Assembly (NCBI RefSeq): GCF_018320785.1
Contig: NC_054879.1
Location: 42,212,698-42,276,697 of the forward strand
DNA from: Cheilinus undulatus
Lineage: Eukaryota; Chordata; Actinopteri; Labriformes; Labridae
Direction of reading: 5' to 3'
DNA length: 64,000 nt
Part shown: piece after piece, positions 38,646 through 49,875 of the stretch
Position numbering within the stretch: the stretch's first letter is position 1
Layout of the letters: each line of letters opens with the position of its first letter
The notes under the pieces: model-generated
Database searches by the model: none
The model's input: only the letters and a program-made list of their open reading frames with translations
Told to the model about the DNA's origin: nothing
Position numbers and translations under genes: made by a program

Positions 38646-38651
38646 CACGTG
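38646..38651 (-). promoter_or_regulatory. Orphan Hox-type E-box, possible distal hoxd3a promoter
   Basis: The minus strand reads CAATCACGTGAAC, almost the same as CAATCACGTGAAT at the hoxd3a start. No coding gene begins here. Confidence 0.4.
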
Positions 38652-40239
38652 ATTGTTCCTCTTCTTCACTGAGCCTTACCTCACCAATCCATTCTGATAA
38701 AGGGTGGCGTTTATTTCCTCATCTGAGCTGTGTGAAAAGGCTTCACTGCCTATTTCTTTTCATCATGAGCACTTTGAGCGCGCGTGCACTTCAGTATTTA
38801 ACACAAGCATTATATGTTTAAGTTATTTTTAAAATAGTCATGAAGAATATTAGACTCTTGCAGCAGTGGCTGCAACCACTGTGCACTGTTTCCATGCGTA
38901 TTTTGGAGATTTTTACGCGTAAAATCAGCTCTAAATTTGGCTATTTTTTCCATTTAAAAAGAAACTGTTTAGAATTTTACTTGAAATGTTGCATCTTGGG
39001 CTTAAAGAATCCTCATTCATGAGCTTTGGACACTATTGCATAAAAATACCGTTCTATTTTATATTGAGGATCTTCAACCGGTGTGGGATGATCTTTTAAA
39101 AATGATTTATGTGCATTTTCCCTCCATCTGGGACTGGATTGTATTCAAATAAAGCACATTATCATCTTTTGTTTGTTGTGTCTGTCCTCACACACAAAGA
39201 AGCAGCAAAGGGACACATATTCTTTGTTTCCAGAGTCAGATCAGGAGCAAAAGACGTAAAAAAAACGGGATCAGATCGGTTTGGAAAATAAAAAGGTTTT
39301 TAAAAAGACAATAATAGATTGCAAGAAGAAGATTTGGAGGCAGGGAGAGCGTCGGCTGGGTTATCTTTGCTGTAAAGAAGATGAAGAAGCAGAAGGAGAA
39401 GAAGGGATGCAGGGCTGGTAGCGTCGCAGCATATGTTCAGAGGGTAATAAAAGTGAAAGATTTACAGTTTTCGGCCGGCCCCCCAACAGCCTCGCACCCT
39501 TTCAGGAATTACTGGGAATGATTTACAAGCAGGCAAGAGTATCAGGCTGCTCAAAAACTTCCAGGGATTCTTCAAAATAAGAACCAAATCTGCTCCAAAA
39601 TAGCAATAAAAGCTGCAGAAATCCACAGCCATCCAAAACAGAAATTACGCATTAAACTACTGTTTATTTATGTTGGGAAATTAGTGCTTTAAACAAGTCT
39701 ACAAGTCAGAAAAGACACATTTATAATCAAATGATGTTGATTTTATAAACTACTTTCCTTTTATATCTATTTTCTTTATGCATTTGTTTAAAATGACTCA
39801 AAAATTCTGGGCCCATTGGAGGGGCCACCCTGGTCTGAATGAATCCAAACGCGCATTTATTCCGAGCGAGCATCCATAAATACATGTCACTGCCCTTTAC
39901 TTTTTACCATCTATCCTATCAATCCCTTTAACCACATTTTACGCAGCGCACCAGCCTCCTAAAATCCCGCTTTTCTGACACATGAAATCAAAAATAAGAC
40001 GTGCATTCTGCGCGTAACCGCAGCCTACAGCGCACACATCAAAAGCTCGTAATTCATCAAATATCTCGACATTTGATATCGTCATTTTGCAGCTCAGGCA
40101 ACATGAAAAATGCTGAAATATTTACCTACCCAAGCATCCATCGGTTCGGATGTGTCGCTAAAGTGCCGGGGCTGCACGCTCGCGCCGGGTATCGGATATT
40201 ATTTTCTTGGGGGATCTCTTCAGTTTTCAAGTCTGATAG

Positions 40240-40490
40240 AGTCCTCGCGATTAATGACGACGCCGTGTTTCTAGGGGGACGTGCTGCATTAATTATTTAG
40301 ACAATCACGTGGTCGGGAGAATGGAGAGCGCAGTGGTATAGTCTCCGGATTAGATCTGTGAATGCAGACAGCAGCACTTTAATATATCTTTAGGGGGGTT
40401 CGTCTGGCTCCGAGAGGCTTCTGCGAGAAAACAGCTGGAAATCAAATATGGCCGGATGGAGAGCGACGACGGTGTATTCCTGCAACTGGG
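40240..40490 (-). promoter_or_regulatory. CpG-rich candidate promoter or conserved element with orphan E-box
   Basis: A CpG-bearing, non-repetitive block contains GCGATTAATGACG (40238-40250), CATTAATTATTTAG (40287-40300) and CAATCACGTGGTC (40302-40314). It lies between hoxd4a and hoxd3a and may be a distal hoxd3a promoter. The strand is assumed from the gene direction. Conservation was not measured. Confidence 0.4.
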
Positions 40491-43400
40491 TGCAGTGTCA
40501 TTGAAAATGGCACTGCCTTTGGCTCCCATTTATTGCCGTTCAGACATGTAGGTCAGTGTGGCTGCACGCGGGATGCTGGAGGAGGCTGATCTGACCTGAT
40601 AATGGCCGGGGAAACTGGTTTATGATGAATTTCACCTCAAATTTTGCTTTAATACCAAAAATAACGGTTATAAGGAGTGATGTTAAAGCACTTAGAAACA
40701 CTAAATCATCTGAGTATGTAAACCCTGAGCACTAGAGGCACCCTCTAACTTCTAATAAGACATATTAGGGAGGATATTAAGTGTCCAATTGTGCCAACAG
40801 CCCCCCCTTTCACTCCATCTCCTCTTCAGCATCTTTGTGCACATCAGTGATGGCAGCATGCATCACTTTGTCTCAGCATCTCTCTGACTCCATATGACAA
40901 ACATATACAGTGTGTGCACGCCTTTAACCCCCGCGTGAGCTCAGCTGAGACCACGCATTGGTCAGTGGGGATGAAAACAGCCCTGAGTGACTGAAGATAG
41001 TCTTTCCACATGTCCGTTTATGAGCACGTTTGTTTGGATCAGGGCTGATGTGTGTCTGTGTGGAGTGGAGGGTCTTGGGGGGGGGGGGGGGTGTCACTGT
41101 TGCAGAGGGTCACATCCAGTGAAGAGAAGGCACGAGAAGCACTATGGGTTTCATATTAAAGCTTTAGTGTAATGTAAGTTTACGCACAAGATTTGTGTGT
41201 GCCTACATGCCAAAACAGTGACTGATAAATGTGGCGTAATCTGGTGTTGCTCCAACAACTCTGTTTTTTTTTTTCAACAAAGTTTGAATCTATGTGAGCA
41301 GCTCATGTCAGTTGTGTAATAAAAAGTTGTGTAGCAGCTAAATTTACTGATTTGAGTGTTTAAGAAGTTTATTTTAATGAATTAATTTTGGAAAAAACGC
41401 ACATGAGCGCTCCGTGCGTTTTTACGCATTCACGCGCCTCTCTCCAAAAGAGCTAAAGAGTGGAAAAAAACCGCAAGGTTGGGTAAAAAATAGATAAAAT
41501 GCATATTTTAGAATAGTTTAATACACGTGATGTGGCAGGAGGGCTATTTTTATGCTGGTAAATGACATGTTTGTCAGGGAGAAAGAGGCTGACTTTGCCC
41601 ATGCAGCGCACATTTGGTGCATTTGTGGATGTTTTGTGAAAGGGGGCTGTGGGTCCATATGGCCCCACATGCACAAGAAAAATCTCTTTCCCAGCAAAAG
41701 TGAGCCTTTTGTGTGCAAAACGAGATCCACTTTGAGTTTTTATACTTTTCGCGTGATTTTAACGCTCTAAAGCCAGAAAATTCTCTTTTTTTTAACTGAA
41801 ATGTTTGTTTCACTTTCTACTGAAATCCAAAAAAATCAAAATTTCCATAAAATTTAACATTTATATTTTTTTGTAACTCATTTGCTACATTAGGTGTTTT
41901 TGGTGACTGATAATCCACTTGAGGGCATTTTTATCATTTATCAGATTGTATTCAGATTTTTTTTTTGTAATTTATTGATCATTTTGATCAGATAGAGGTA
42001 TCATAAAAGTGTGTATCAAATATGATACAACAGGCTTTAAGGGGTTAAAATACTGCAGTATTTTTTCCAGTCTAGACACTTGAAGTATTCTCTACATCAT
42101 CAAGAAAAGGCGAAACTGCGAACATTTAAATGCATAATCAGTAGAAATCTTTATTTTTTCCAATATACTTCTCGCATCTCAATGCACAATACAAGGTAGA
42201 AAGCATGTACAAAAATAAAACCAAAAAAGATTGCATATTGACATGAGACAAATGCACAATCAGAACCTTTTGGGGGCTTCATGTAAACAGAGGAATTCAA
42301 ACACTGACTCTTGCTTTAAATGCTTTTCAGAAAAAAAAAAAGCCTCCAAAGTGAAGCTCGCAGCGCCTGGGAGAGAAAATGCTGCCTGTCCGGCGGGTCA
42401 GGGGGTGTTGGGGTCAGTCCTTGCGGCTGAAATGTGTCCCCTGGATGAACCTGCTTCTGCTGCTGCTCCTTCTTTGTCGACCTTCGCTTCAAATACCTTT
42501 TCAAGCCTCCTCATGGTGTAGAGGAGACCTCCACGTATGCACAAGAAGAGCTCCTGGGCCTTTTTTTTTTTGTGTTTTGTTCCGAGAGACAATGACGGTC
42601 TGAAACAAGAAATATCTGCTTTGAAAGCCCCCCTCGGTTTGTCAATGAAAAACTGGAAGATTCCCACATGAACTAAGACTAAAAGTTTGCATACAACCAT
42701 GCGAATAATGCACAAGAGTTCAAACATATTTTAGATTAATTAAAATTTAACGAATACTTTTTTTTTATTTAATTTGTATGTGTGCGTAAAATTTACACGT
42801 TTTAAACAAATAAATAATGACGTAAAAATCATATCAAGAAACAATTGTACTCCTAAAATATTCCGGATGTGATTATTTCCAATATCAGCCTGGTGCCATG
42901 CAAGAACAAATGGTGGAGTTTCAGATGGCATGTCCACTGTTTACAAAGGTGTCAGAGAGATTTATAAGGGCACTCAGAGGAGGAATGTTCGGCTTTTTTT
43001 GGGAATTATATTTAGAATATAAAAAAATCAAAGCTTCATTGTACAAAATAAATTAAATCAGACGAGTCACAAAGGAGCGTGGAGGAGAAAATCAACGGGA
43101 TGATTAAGTCATGGAAGAGAAATAGTGCTTCCTTCAAGTATATTTGTGTGGGTTTTGTGCGTAAAAGTGGCGCGTTGTGATAGGAAGAATAAGGTTTTGA
43201 TTTGAAAGGGTTTCCTGGTTTTTTGATTTTGAGTCCACGTGAGGAGCAGAAACACTTGGGTTAAATCCATGAAATCAGCCGTGGGTGCTCTTTAGATGTG
43301 TAAAGTCCCAAAAATGGCGCAAAAAAAAAAAAGGAAAAGAGTTCAAGGATTGTGGGGAGTTTTGGGTGTGAGATCCGAGGAGAAGGAATAAAAATAAAAG

Positions 43401-43724
43401 GAGGAAAAAGTTTGTTTGATGTTTGCTTTTTGGAGCCTTTCTCTGCAAGAATAAAACAAGAAGGAACCAAACAAAAAATATAAAAACGAAATTAAGCTTC
43501 TCACCAGGTTTTCGAGCTCCTTTCTGCAATTACAAATCAGAAAAAGGCGCAACTTTCAAATCTCAGCACTGATTGATTTTCTGACTCTTCAGGCAACACT
43601 GTTGGGGTCATTTTTGTTAAATTATAATAATAATAATAATAAATCCTAACAAAAGACATGTCCATGCAAAATTCAGATGCAACCCTTTGTCTTTGTATGT
43701 ACAGTTCACTGCTGCTCTCCTCCT
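40491..43724 (-). other. hoxd4a 3' region with candidate polyadenylation sites
   Basis: No coding exon seen. Minus-strand AATAAA occurs at about 42150-42155 and again at about 42767-42772. Either could end the hoxd4a transcript and I cannot choose between them. A 15-base G-run lies at 41077-41091. GCGTAAAA motifs are frequent. Confidence 0.4.
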
Positions 43725-44801
43725 TTATAACGCTGTGATATCAGTCTGGTTGTCCTTGTGAAGGCTCTGCAGATGGCTGGATCCTGCTGGTGCTGATCTC
43801 CCCTTGGTGTTGGGCAGTTTGTGATCTTTCTTCCACTTCATGCGTCTGTTCTGAAACCAGATTTTGATCTGCCTCTCGGACAGGCAGAGCGTGTGGGCGA
43901 TCTCGATCCTCCGCCGCCTGGTCAGATACCTGTTAAAATGGAACTCCTTCTCTAGCTCCAGAACCTGCTGCCGGGTGTAAGCTGTCCTGGAGCGTTTGGG
44001 CTCGGATCCTGTGTAGTCCGGGTTCACTTTTTTTTGGGGGGGGGGGGAGAAAGAGACAAGAGAGAGAGGAGGAAAGAAAAGTCAGCAGGCAGCAGCGTGG
44101 AGGCAAAACAACACAGCAAAGAGAGCTCAAAGTTTGAGAATTGACCAGGAAGCTGAATGAGGAAGTGCATGCTGATTTTTAAGTGGATTTAAAGAGATTT
44201 AAGCGCCATTACAACCGGTCAATAAGTGTTTTCAGTAGCGTTCAGGCGCTCACCTAGCGGCCTATTTCCTGAGCTATAAAAATTTATGACTTGTGTAATT
44301 GGCGAGGCCTTTAAAAGACGCCCATAAATATTACTGAGTGATTTTTAAAGTCAGCTGGAGCTGGAGTAAAGAAGAAGAGGAGGAAGTCTTACCAGTAGTT
44401 ACATGGACTTTCTTCATCCAGGGGTAAACTACTGCAGGCTGCTTGGCTTGGATCCCATTTTGGCTCTTTGTGTTTTGCTGCTGCCCACAAGTCCGAGGTC
44501 CGGACACTTGCACCGGGCCCCCCTGCTCAGCGTGTCCGCCGAAGGGGCTCGTGTGGCCGGATCTGTCGTTAACATGACCCCGCTGTTGCACGCTGGAGTC
44601 CGGCACCGTGGTGCAGCTGAAGGGCTGCTCCGTGTAGTTTGACCGGGGGTAGATCCCTGGATGCTGAAAGTCTGAGTCCTGCGATGGGCTGTAGTAGTCC
44701 GAGCCCTGCTCAGGTATATAGTTATTTTGTGAATATTCCTCACAAGGAGGAAATTTGGGATCCACATACTTAGAGTTCACCATATACGAACTCATGGCCA
44801 T
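43725..44801 (-). CDS. hoxd4a: Homeobox protein Hox-D4a
   Basis: A group-4 homeodomain transcription factor acting in the nucleus, classically with its anterior limit in the posterior hindbrain. Exon 1 codes from 44801 to 44393 and exon 2 from 44026 to 43725. The 366-bp intron has donor ACTACTG/GTAAGA. The joined frame is 236 residues, equal to the fish family size as I recall it. The start [19 protein letters not shown] is diagnostic for Hox4. An upstream in-frame ATG at 44972 would add 57 residues absent from the family and is rejected. The hexapeptide VYPWMK is at 125-130 and the homeodomain at about 146-205, ending [15 protein letters not shown]. The intron acceptor is unusual: twelve C then eight A before the AG. 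The gene shares strand and neighbourhood with mir-10b. Confidence 0.96.
44230..44345 (-). promoter_or_regulatory. hoxd4a intronic candidate enhancer
   Basis: The intron has a compact group of Hox/CDX-type cores: CTATAAAAATTTATGAC (44273-44289), TGTAATTGG (44294-44302), CCCATAAATATTAC (44321-44334). Group-4 Hox introns are known to carry an enhancer with homeodomain sites. That this segment is the counterpart is inference. Confidence 0.4.
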
Positions 44802-44904
44802 TAATTTCTTGAAGGTAGAAAATACTAATTTTTCTCGAGTTGTCTTTTTTTCCTCCCTCCATAAAGCCCTCCTACTTGGTGTCAACTGAATAAAGTTAGC
44901 GAAC

Positions 44905-44926
44905 CATGTGACCAGATCGGCCAATG
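44905..44926 (-). promoter_or_regulatory. E-box and CCAAT box at the hoxd4a start
   Basis: CATGTG at 44905-44910 lies 104 bases above the ATG, with CCAAT on the plus strand at about 44921-44925. It is the same E-box/CCAAT pairing as at the other Hox starts. Confidence 0.45.
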
Positions 44927-45751
44927 GAGGTGATGCTGGTCCATACACGGGTAAACATACAACTAAAAGCAATTTTATCTGACTTCACATGGACATAAAT
45001 TAGACCCTGGAGAGAGAAAAATCAAATATTTTCCTGAAACACGTGTGTGCAGGTTTGGGGTTTAAAATGCATGCTTGAAAAACAAGAAAACCTCACATGT
45101 CTTCCACCACTTCAGTGCATCATAAAAATAATAAAAACAAACGAATAAATAAAGCATTAGTGTGCACGTGGGTGTCTTATTTACGCTAAAAATGAAATAT
45201 TCCACTTTGTAGAGGTCTAACTCTCAGGCAGTGTTCAACAGAGGGCAACAAAAGCTACAAAAAAGCCCCACGGCATAAAAGCAACGAATAATGACTGGGG
45301 ACAATTGATGGACACTGTCTTTGTCAAGAAGGGGTCATCCAAAAGTTACACCAATCTCATCCCTTCATCTGTTCCCATCCCTTTGAGGAAAAAAAAAAGG
45401 ATCTGTCTCAGGAGCCCATTGGCCAGCAGCAGCAGCAGCAGCAGCAGCCTCTGGGAATCAATAATGTGGAGACACAAACGAGCCACAGGAGGAAAAAAAA
45501 GCTGCAGCTGGAGTGTGCTGTGGTTTGGGTTCCTTTGCTAAATCCACTTTATATTTCACTCAAACCTAAACACGAAGTCTCATGATGTTTATTTGAGACA
45601 CTGTGCGTCAGGTTTCCTCAAAGTCTCTCGAGTTTCAGCAGCGCCCTGAAGTATGAGCTGCCGTCAGGTCATTCATTCATAAAGTGGTACAGTAGGCCTG
45701 ACACCTGACAGCACAGCGAGCACACGATAAGGAGGTGGGAGGTCAATATAT

Positions 45752-45856
45752 CGAAGTTTTTTCATCGACCATATACTCCCCTAGAATCGAATCTGTGACT
45801 CTGGTTTTATCACACAAATTCGGTTCTACAGGGTATATATAGACGACGGCAAGCGA
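45752..45856 (-). ncRNA. mir10b: mir-10b precursor
   Basis: The 5'-arm mature product (45835-45813, minus strand) starts TACCCTGTAGAACCGAAT and matches miR-10b rather than miR-10a, because the twelfth base is A, not T. The 3' arm (45796-45775) reads ACAGATTCGATTCTAGGGG, the star strand. The loop is about 16 bases, and the basal stem TATGGTCGATGA on the 3' side resembles the human precursor as I remember it. miR-10 represses several targets, including Hox mRNAs. It lies about 1.0 kb upstream of the hoxd4a ATG in the same orientation, as in all vertebrate Hox4 neighbourhoods, and is probably made from a long hoxd4a upstream transcript. The outer borders of the hairpin are approximate. Confidence 0.97.
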
Positions 45857-46485
45857 GAGTGGACACTTTTAAAACCATTAAACAGCATTTTATCGTGTAG
45901 GACTGCCAAACAGTACTTACAAACGGGGGTAAAAGTTGACCTGGACATAAATATGACAGAAAACTATCTGAAAGAAGTAGGTGCAATGGCTTCCAATCAA
46001 CAACAGCCTGCTTTTGCTATTTTGTGTCAGTTTTTACTGTATTTTTTCCTGCGTCACATCTTCCTTACTGTCATTTTCTTTGTTTGTATTTCCCTAATGC
46101 CTAGTTGTGGGTTTAATATGATTTTTAATGCTTGGTTTGAGTCATAAAAAGGCTCAAAAGTCGTATTGAGACGACGGCAAGCGAGAGTGGAAACTTTAAA
46201 AACCATTAAACAGCATTTTATCGTGTAGGACTGCCAAACAATGCTTACAAAAGGAGTGTAAAAGTTCACCTAGACTTAAATATGACAGAAAACTGTCTGA
46301 AAGAAGTAGATGCAATGAATTCCAGTCAATAAAAGCCTGCTTTTGTTATTTAGTGTAAGTTTTACTGTATTTTTCCCTGCGTCACATCTTCTTTATAGTC
46401 ATCTTCTTTCCCTAATGCCTAGCTGTGGGTTTAATATGATTTTTAATGCTTGGTTTTAGTCATAAAAGGCTCAAAAGTCACATTA
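45841..46485. repeat. Tandem duplication abutting mir-10b
   Basis: Copy 1 is 45841-46168 and copy 2 is 46169-46485. Both begin AGACGACGGCAAGCGAGAGT. Identity is roughly 88-90% by eye. Copy 1 starts six bases past the mature miR-10 5' end and so includes the basal 5' stem of the hairpin. Copy 2 repeats that stem piece without the hairpin. Confidence 0.95.
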
Positions 46486-47500
46486 ATATCAGTATTAAAA
46501 AAATGCATAAGTAGTGGGCTCGAAAAGGCTGCATATATGCAGTAATAACAGCGAAGATAGCATGCTAAAAATTAGCATTTTTTCAGCAGTTCGTCTTCTT
46601 TCCACTTCCATTATTCAAAGCTCAAATTAAGGAAAATTAATACCATTCAAATAATAAAAATAAATGTCACCAACTTAACTTCTAACTTGTAAAAGGTGAG
46701 CAAATGTCAAGTAACATGGACAGCAGAGACTCGTTATCCTCACCAGTTAGCTTAAAACACTCCCAACACAGCAGCCCATGGAGGCCACCGAGGTCAAACT
46801 AAATCATTTACAAACTTATCAAAAAAGTTCAATTATTTTCAGCCTGCTGACAGCTCAAAGGGTGCAAAAGTTTACCAATCCCCCGTCAGCCATTAACCCA
46901 AGCCCCATGAAGGCTACTGAAACTCCCTCTGAAAACAGCTTTACAAAGGAAATAAAGCGGAGAATGGGCTTTTATAAAATTATCATAAACAGCTAGGCTC
47001 AATATGTTTTTTTCTTGAAAGACTCATAAGCTATCCATTTTAAATTACCGTAATATAACGCTAGAAACCACGTAGCGCAAGTGGAGTTAAGCAACAAGAG
47101 CTCTGAACTCTTAAGGCACAAATGACGCATTTAAATTGCCTAATAAATGCAGCATCAGTTTGAAATATATGGCCTAGGTTTAAACCTTTATGGAGAAATA
47201 AAGCCAAGTTGTGTCAGATTTACTAAGTGATAATTTAATGAATGAGTCACACAATTTAAAAAATAAATATCTAGCTGCAGTTAGATTTTCACCTTGTGAT
47301 TACTATCACTACTGATAAGAGCCAGCAGGCCTTTAAAGGTTAGACTAATCGAGAGTTGTTGTTGTTGTTTTGCTCGATTTTTTTTATTTAGCCTAAATTA
47401 CTGCCATAGCTGTTCTTTTTATTTTCATTAAAATTACAAAACAAGCATCAAATGTTGGTTTGCATCAACGTTAGTCAAAGAAGGAGTAAAAATTTGTTCT
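46486..47500. other. hoxd4a/mir-10b upstream sequence
   Basis: No coding region recognised. Confidence 0.5.
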
Positions 47501-47529
47501 TGCACTTCACATTTGAGGATTAGACAGGC

Positions 47530-47546
47530 TGACCTGTCTGTCACCT
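47530..47546 (-). promoter_or_regulatory. DR5 retinoic-acid response element upstream of hoxd4a
   Basis: The minus strand reads AGGTGA, five bases, then AGGTCA: a DR5 direct repeat for RAR/RXR. As I recall, the half-sites and their order equal those of the RARE in the mouse Hoxd4 neural enhancer. It lies 2.7 kb above the hoxd4a ATG and 1.7 kb above mir-10b. Nearby are another half-site, GGGTCAAAG (47569-47577), and GGAATGATAAAG (47595-47606). The block 47500-47640 is non-repetitive and is the best enhancer candidate in the window. Confidence 0.7.
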
Positions 47547-47649
47547 TGCCCTGTAGTCCTTCAGACGGGTCAAAGCCGAGAATCACAACAAAGGAATGAT
47601 AAAGTCAGCGTTTCCTGACAGACTGTGGAAATCTAAAGGCTAACCAGCT

Positions 47650-49700
47650 CAGCTAGACTCTATTACCAAAACAATAAGGGGTTTAAGGGTAAAAAAAACT
47701 GTAATTTGGCGTTGTGAGGGCTACAGGATAACACGAGGCCTATTTAATCTAATTACACATTTCAGAAAATGCTCGTTTTTTCTACTTCACATGTTAATAT
47801 TGGAACACAAAACTAAAATAATACATTTGTTTCTGCATGAAATATTATTTCACACAGAGTTTTCGGGTTTAATAATAATTGGCTATCTGCTATAATAATT
47901 TAAAGGCCTTCAGATGAAACACCAGGCCTCCGTCGAACAAAGCAGCAAACATTTAAATGGAAAAATAGGACACATTTTTATAACGTCTTAGCTAAAATTC
48001 TAGTTTTAGATAATTATTTCAAATCGGTTGAAACGGCTCACATTGTCGAACAAACGAGTTAGTAAGATATAGAATGACTGCCTGGGATTTTTTTTTTTAA
48101 ATTTGCAGTATAGTTATATTATAATAAACAAGCTTAAAATAGTTAGTACATTCTTCAGTAGTCAGGCGACCACAAGCTAACTCCTGCACCTCCAAACAAA
48201 CAAGTCCAGTGTCATCCTCTAGCAGCATCATGCAGCAGTAAATAACAAGAAAAACTTTACAACCACCATCCAGAAAGCACTGAACCAGACCAAGCTCACC
48301 CACTCTAACAAAATTAACACCATTTAGACACAAACAGCCCATCCTTCAGCTCTGTGTGCTCCTCCTGAAGCACTGTCGCCGCTTTTAGAGGCAGGAAACG
48401 CCAAAGCACGAGCACTGAGCGCGTGACATCACACGCCCATAGCACGAGCAGCAGAGTGATAAAAAAAACCCAGCAGCTTACCGCACAGACTCCCACACAT
48501 GGCACACCGTGAAACAAACACGTCCACGCGAGAAAGGGAAAAAGTCAGCTTGGTAGTGCGGCAGCAGCAGCTTCCACTGCCAATAGAAGCTCTATTCCAA
48601 CCCCATCTGGACCACCGTACTAATACACAATGAGAATTATATTTTGGCTTGTCAAGTCCCGGGCCATAAAACAAACTTTAATGGCGTCACGTGTTTCCTC
48701 GCAGCCACTCAGAGGCGCGCGCAGGCCCATAAATAATCCTCAAAGTTGCACTTACTCAATAACGGCGATTACGCTGATGTGCACGGAGGAAAAAGTCGTA
48801 GAAAGGAGGAAGCTGGGGGGGTATAACTGTCGTGAGGGGAATGGGGACAAAGTAGAGAGTGTTAAAAAAAACGCTTTAATTATGGCAGAGCAGAAGCTTA
48901 TTGCAGCGCTTTAAAACAGCAAAAGCTCTCTTATTGACTATAATAGGTTCACAAACAGTCTTAAAATCAGCCAATTATTTACCAAATCCAATGATACAAG
49001 CTCACCTAGATAACACATGAGCAAAGCTGTTAATGTATTTATTCTGAAACGTTTTGACCTTCAATGTGGGTCAAAAACATAAAAAATGCACCACTTATTC
49101 ACCCTCATTTCCCACATTTTTCTCCCCAGTGAACCTGACACAATAAGACTGATGTCATTCAGTCATCCGGGCCTGTCCCATGATGCACCAGGCCTCCCTC
49201 CTCCCCTCCTTTCCTGTGCAAGCTGCAGAGATGATGATGATGTTGAGGTTTGCTTGGCTGCTCCTGCAGGGCAGGTATGATAAATACAGAGGTTTGGCAC
49301 TCTTTAAATGCATGTCCTCATAAAGAGTTATTTCCCTCGAGATAATTTCAGAGTAAAAGCCTCTATGTGGCCCCATGGGTGTTTAACAGGTGTGTTTAAG
49401 GACTTTTGCAAAGGCTTTAATCCCTGTACGTACAGCCCTGTAAGTCTCCTTTCAGACTGCCATCATCATCAGGTCAACATTTCAGCTCAAAAGTACTGCT
49501 ATTTGTTAAAAGGGTAGAATGAGTGTTAATAAAAATAAATTCAACATCTTATTCTGAAGCTGTATAGGATCTTCCACTGTCCTGACTGCATAACTAAATG
49601 CCAATAAGTACTATTTAACTTTTTTTTTTTTTTTTTACCGTAATAAACAACAAAAAAGCGCACGTAATTTGTGAACAAACTCCTTTCCCTTCAGCAACAG
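47650..49700. other. Upstream region with a CpG-rich Hox/CDX-site block
   Basis: The block 48400-48790 is CpG-rich and has GGGCCATAAAAC (48660-48671), TCACGTG (48687-48693) and GCCCATAAATAATCC (48725-48739). These are Hox/CDX and E-box cores, so it may be a regulatory element. No coding exon was found; the short frames show no homeodomain or hexapeptide, so no hoxd8 remnant is visible. Confidence 0.4.
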
Positions 49701-49729
49701 GTGGAAATCAATGCAACTCTCCTACTCGC

Positions 49730-49875
49730 ACTTCAATAACCAATTTCAAAGTTGAAACACGTTACGTCACCGGCGCCTCGGCCAATCACAGCGCTCAGTA
49801 TCCAGCCAGTAAGGCGCTGCTGAGTAGTGAGAGGGAGGCTGACTGCTGGACAACAGCGCCTTCTGCTGGTATTTT
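49730..49875 (-). promoter_or_regulatory. Candidate distal promoter with CRE and CCAAT boxes
   Basis: Within about 60 bases are TTACGTCAC (CRE-type, 49763-49771), GCGCC (49775-49779) and GGCCAATCACAGCGC (49780-49794), in a CpG-rich island inside AT-rich sequence. It could start the long hoxd4a/mir-10b transcript; mammalian Hoxd4 has a distal promoter. The assignment and strand are inference. Confidence 0.3.

Noticed and set aside
44802-44972. Upstream in-frame ATG for hoxd4a
   Set aside because: It adds 57 residues unlike Hox4 and spans the E-box/CCAAT promoter motif. The family start is MAMSSYMV at 44801.
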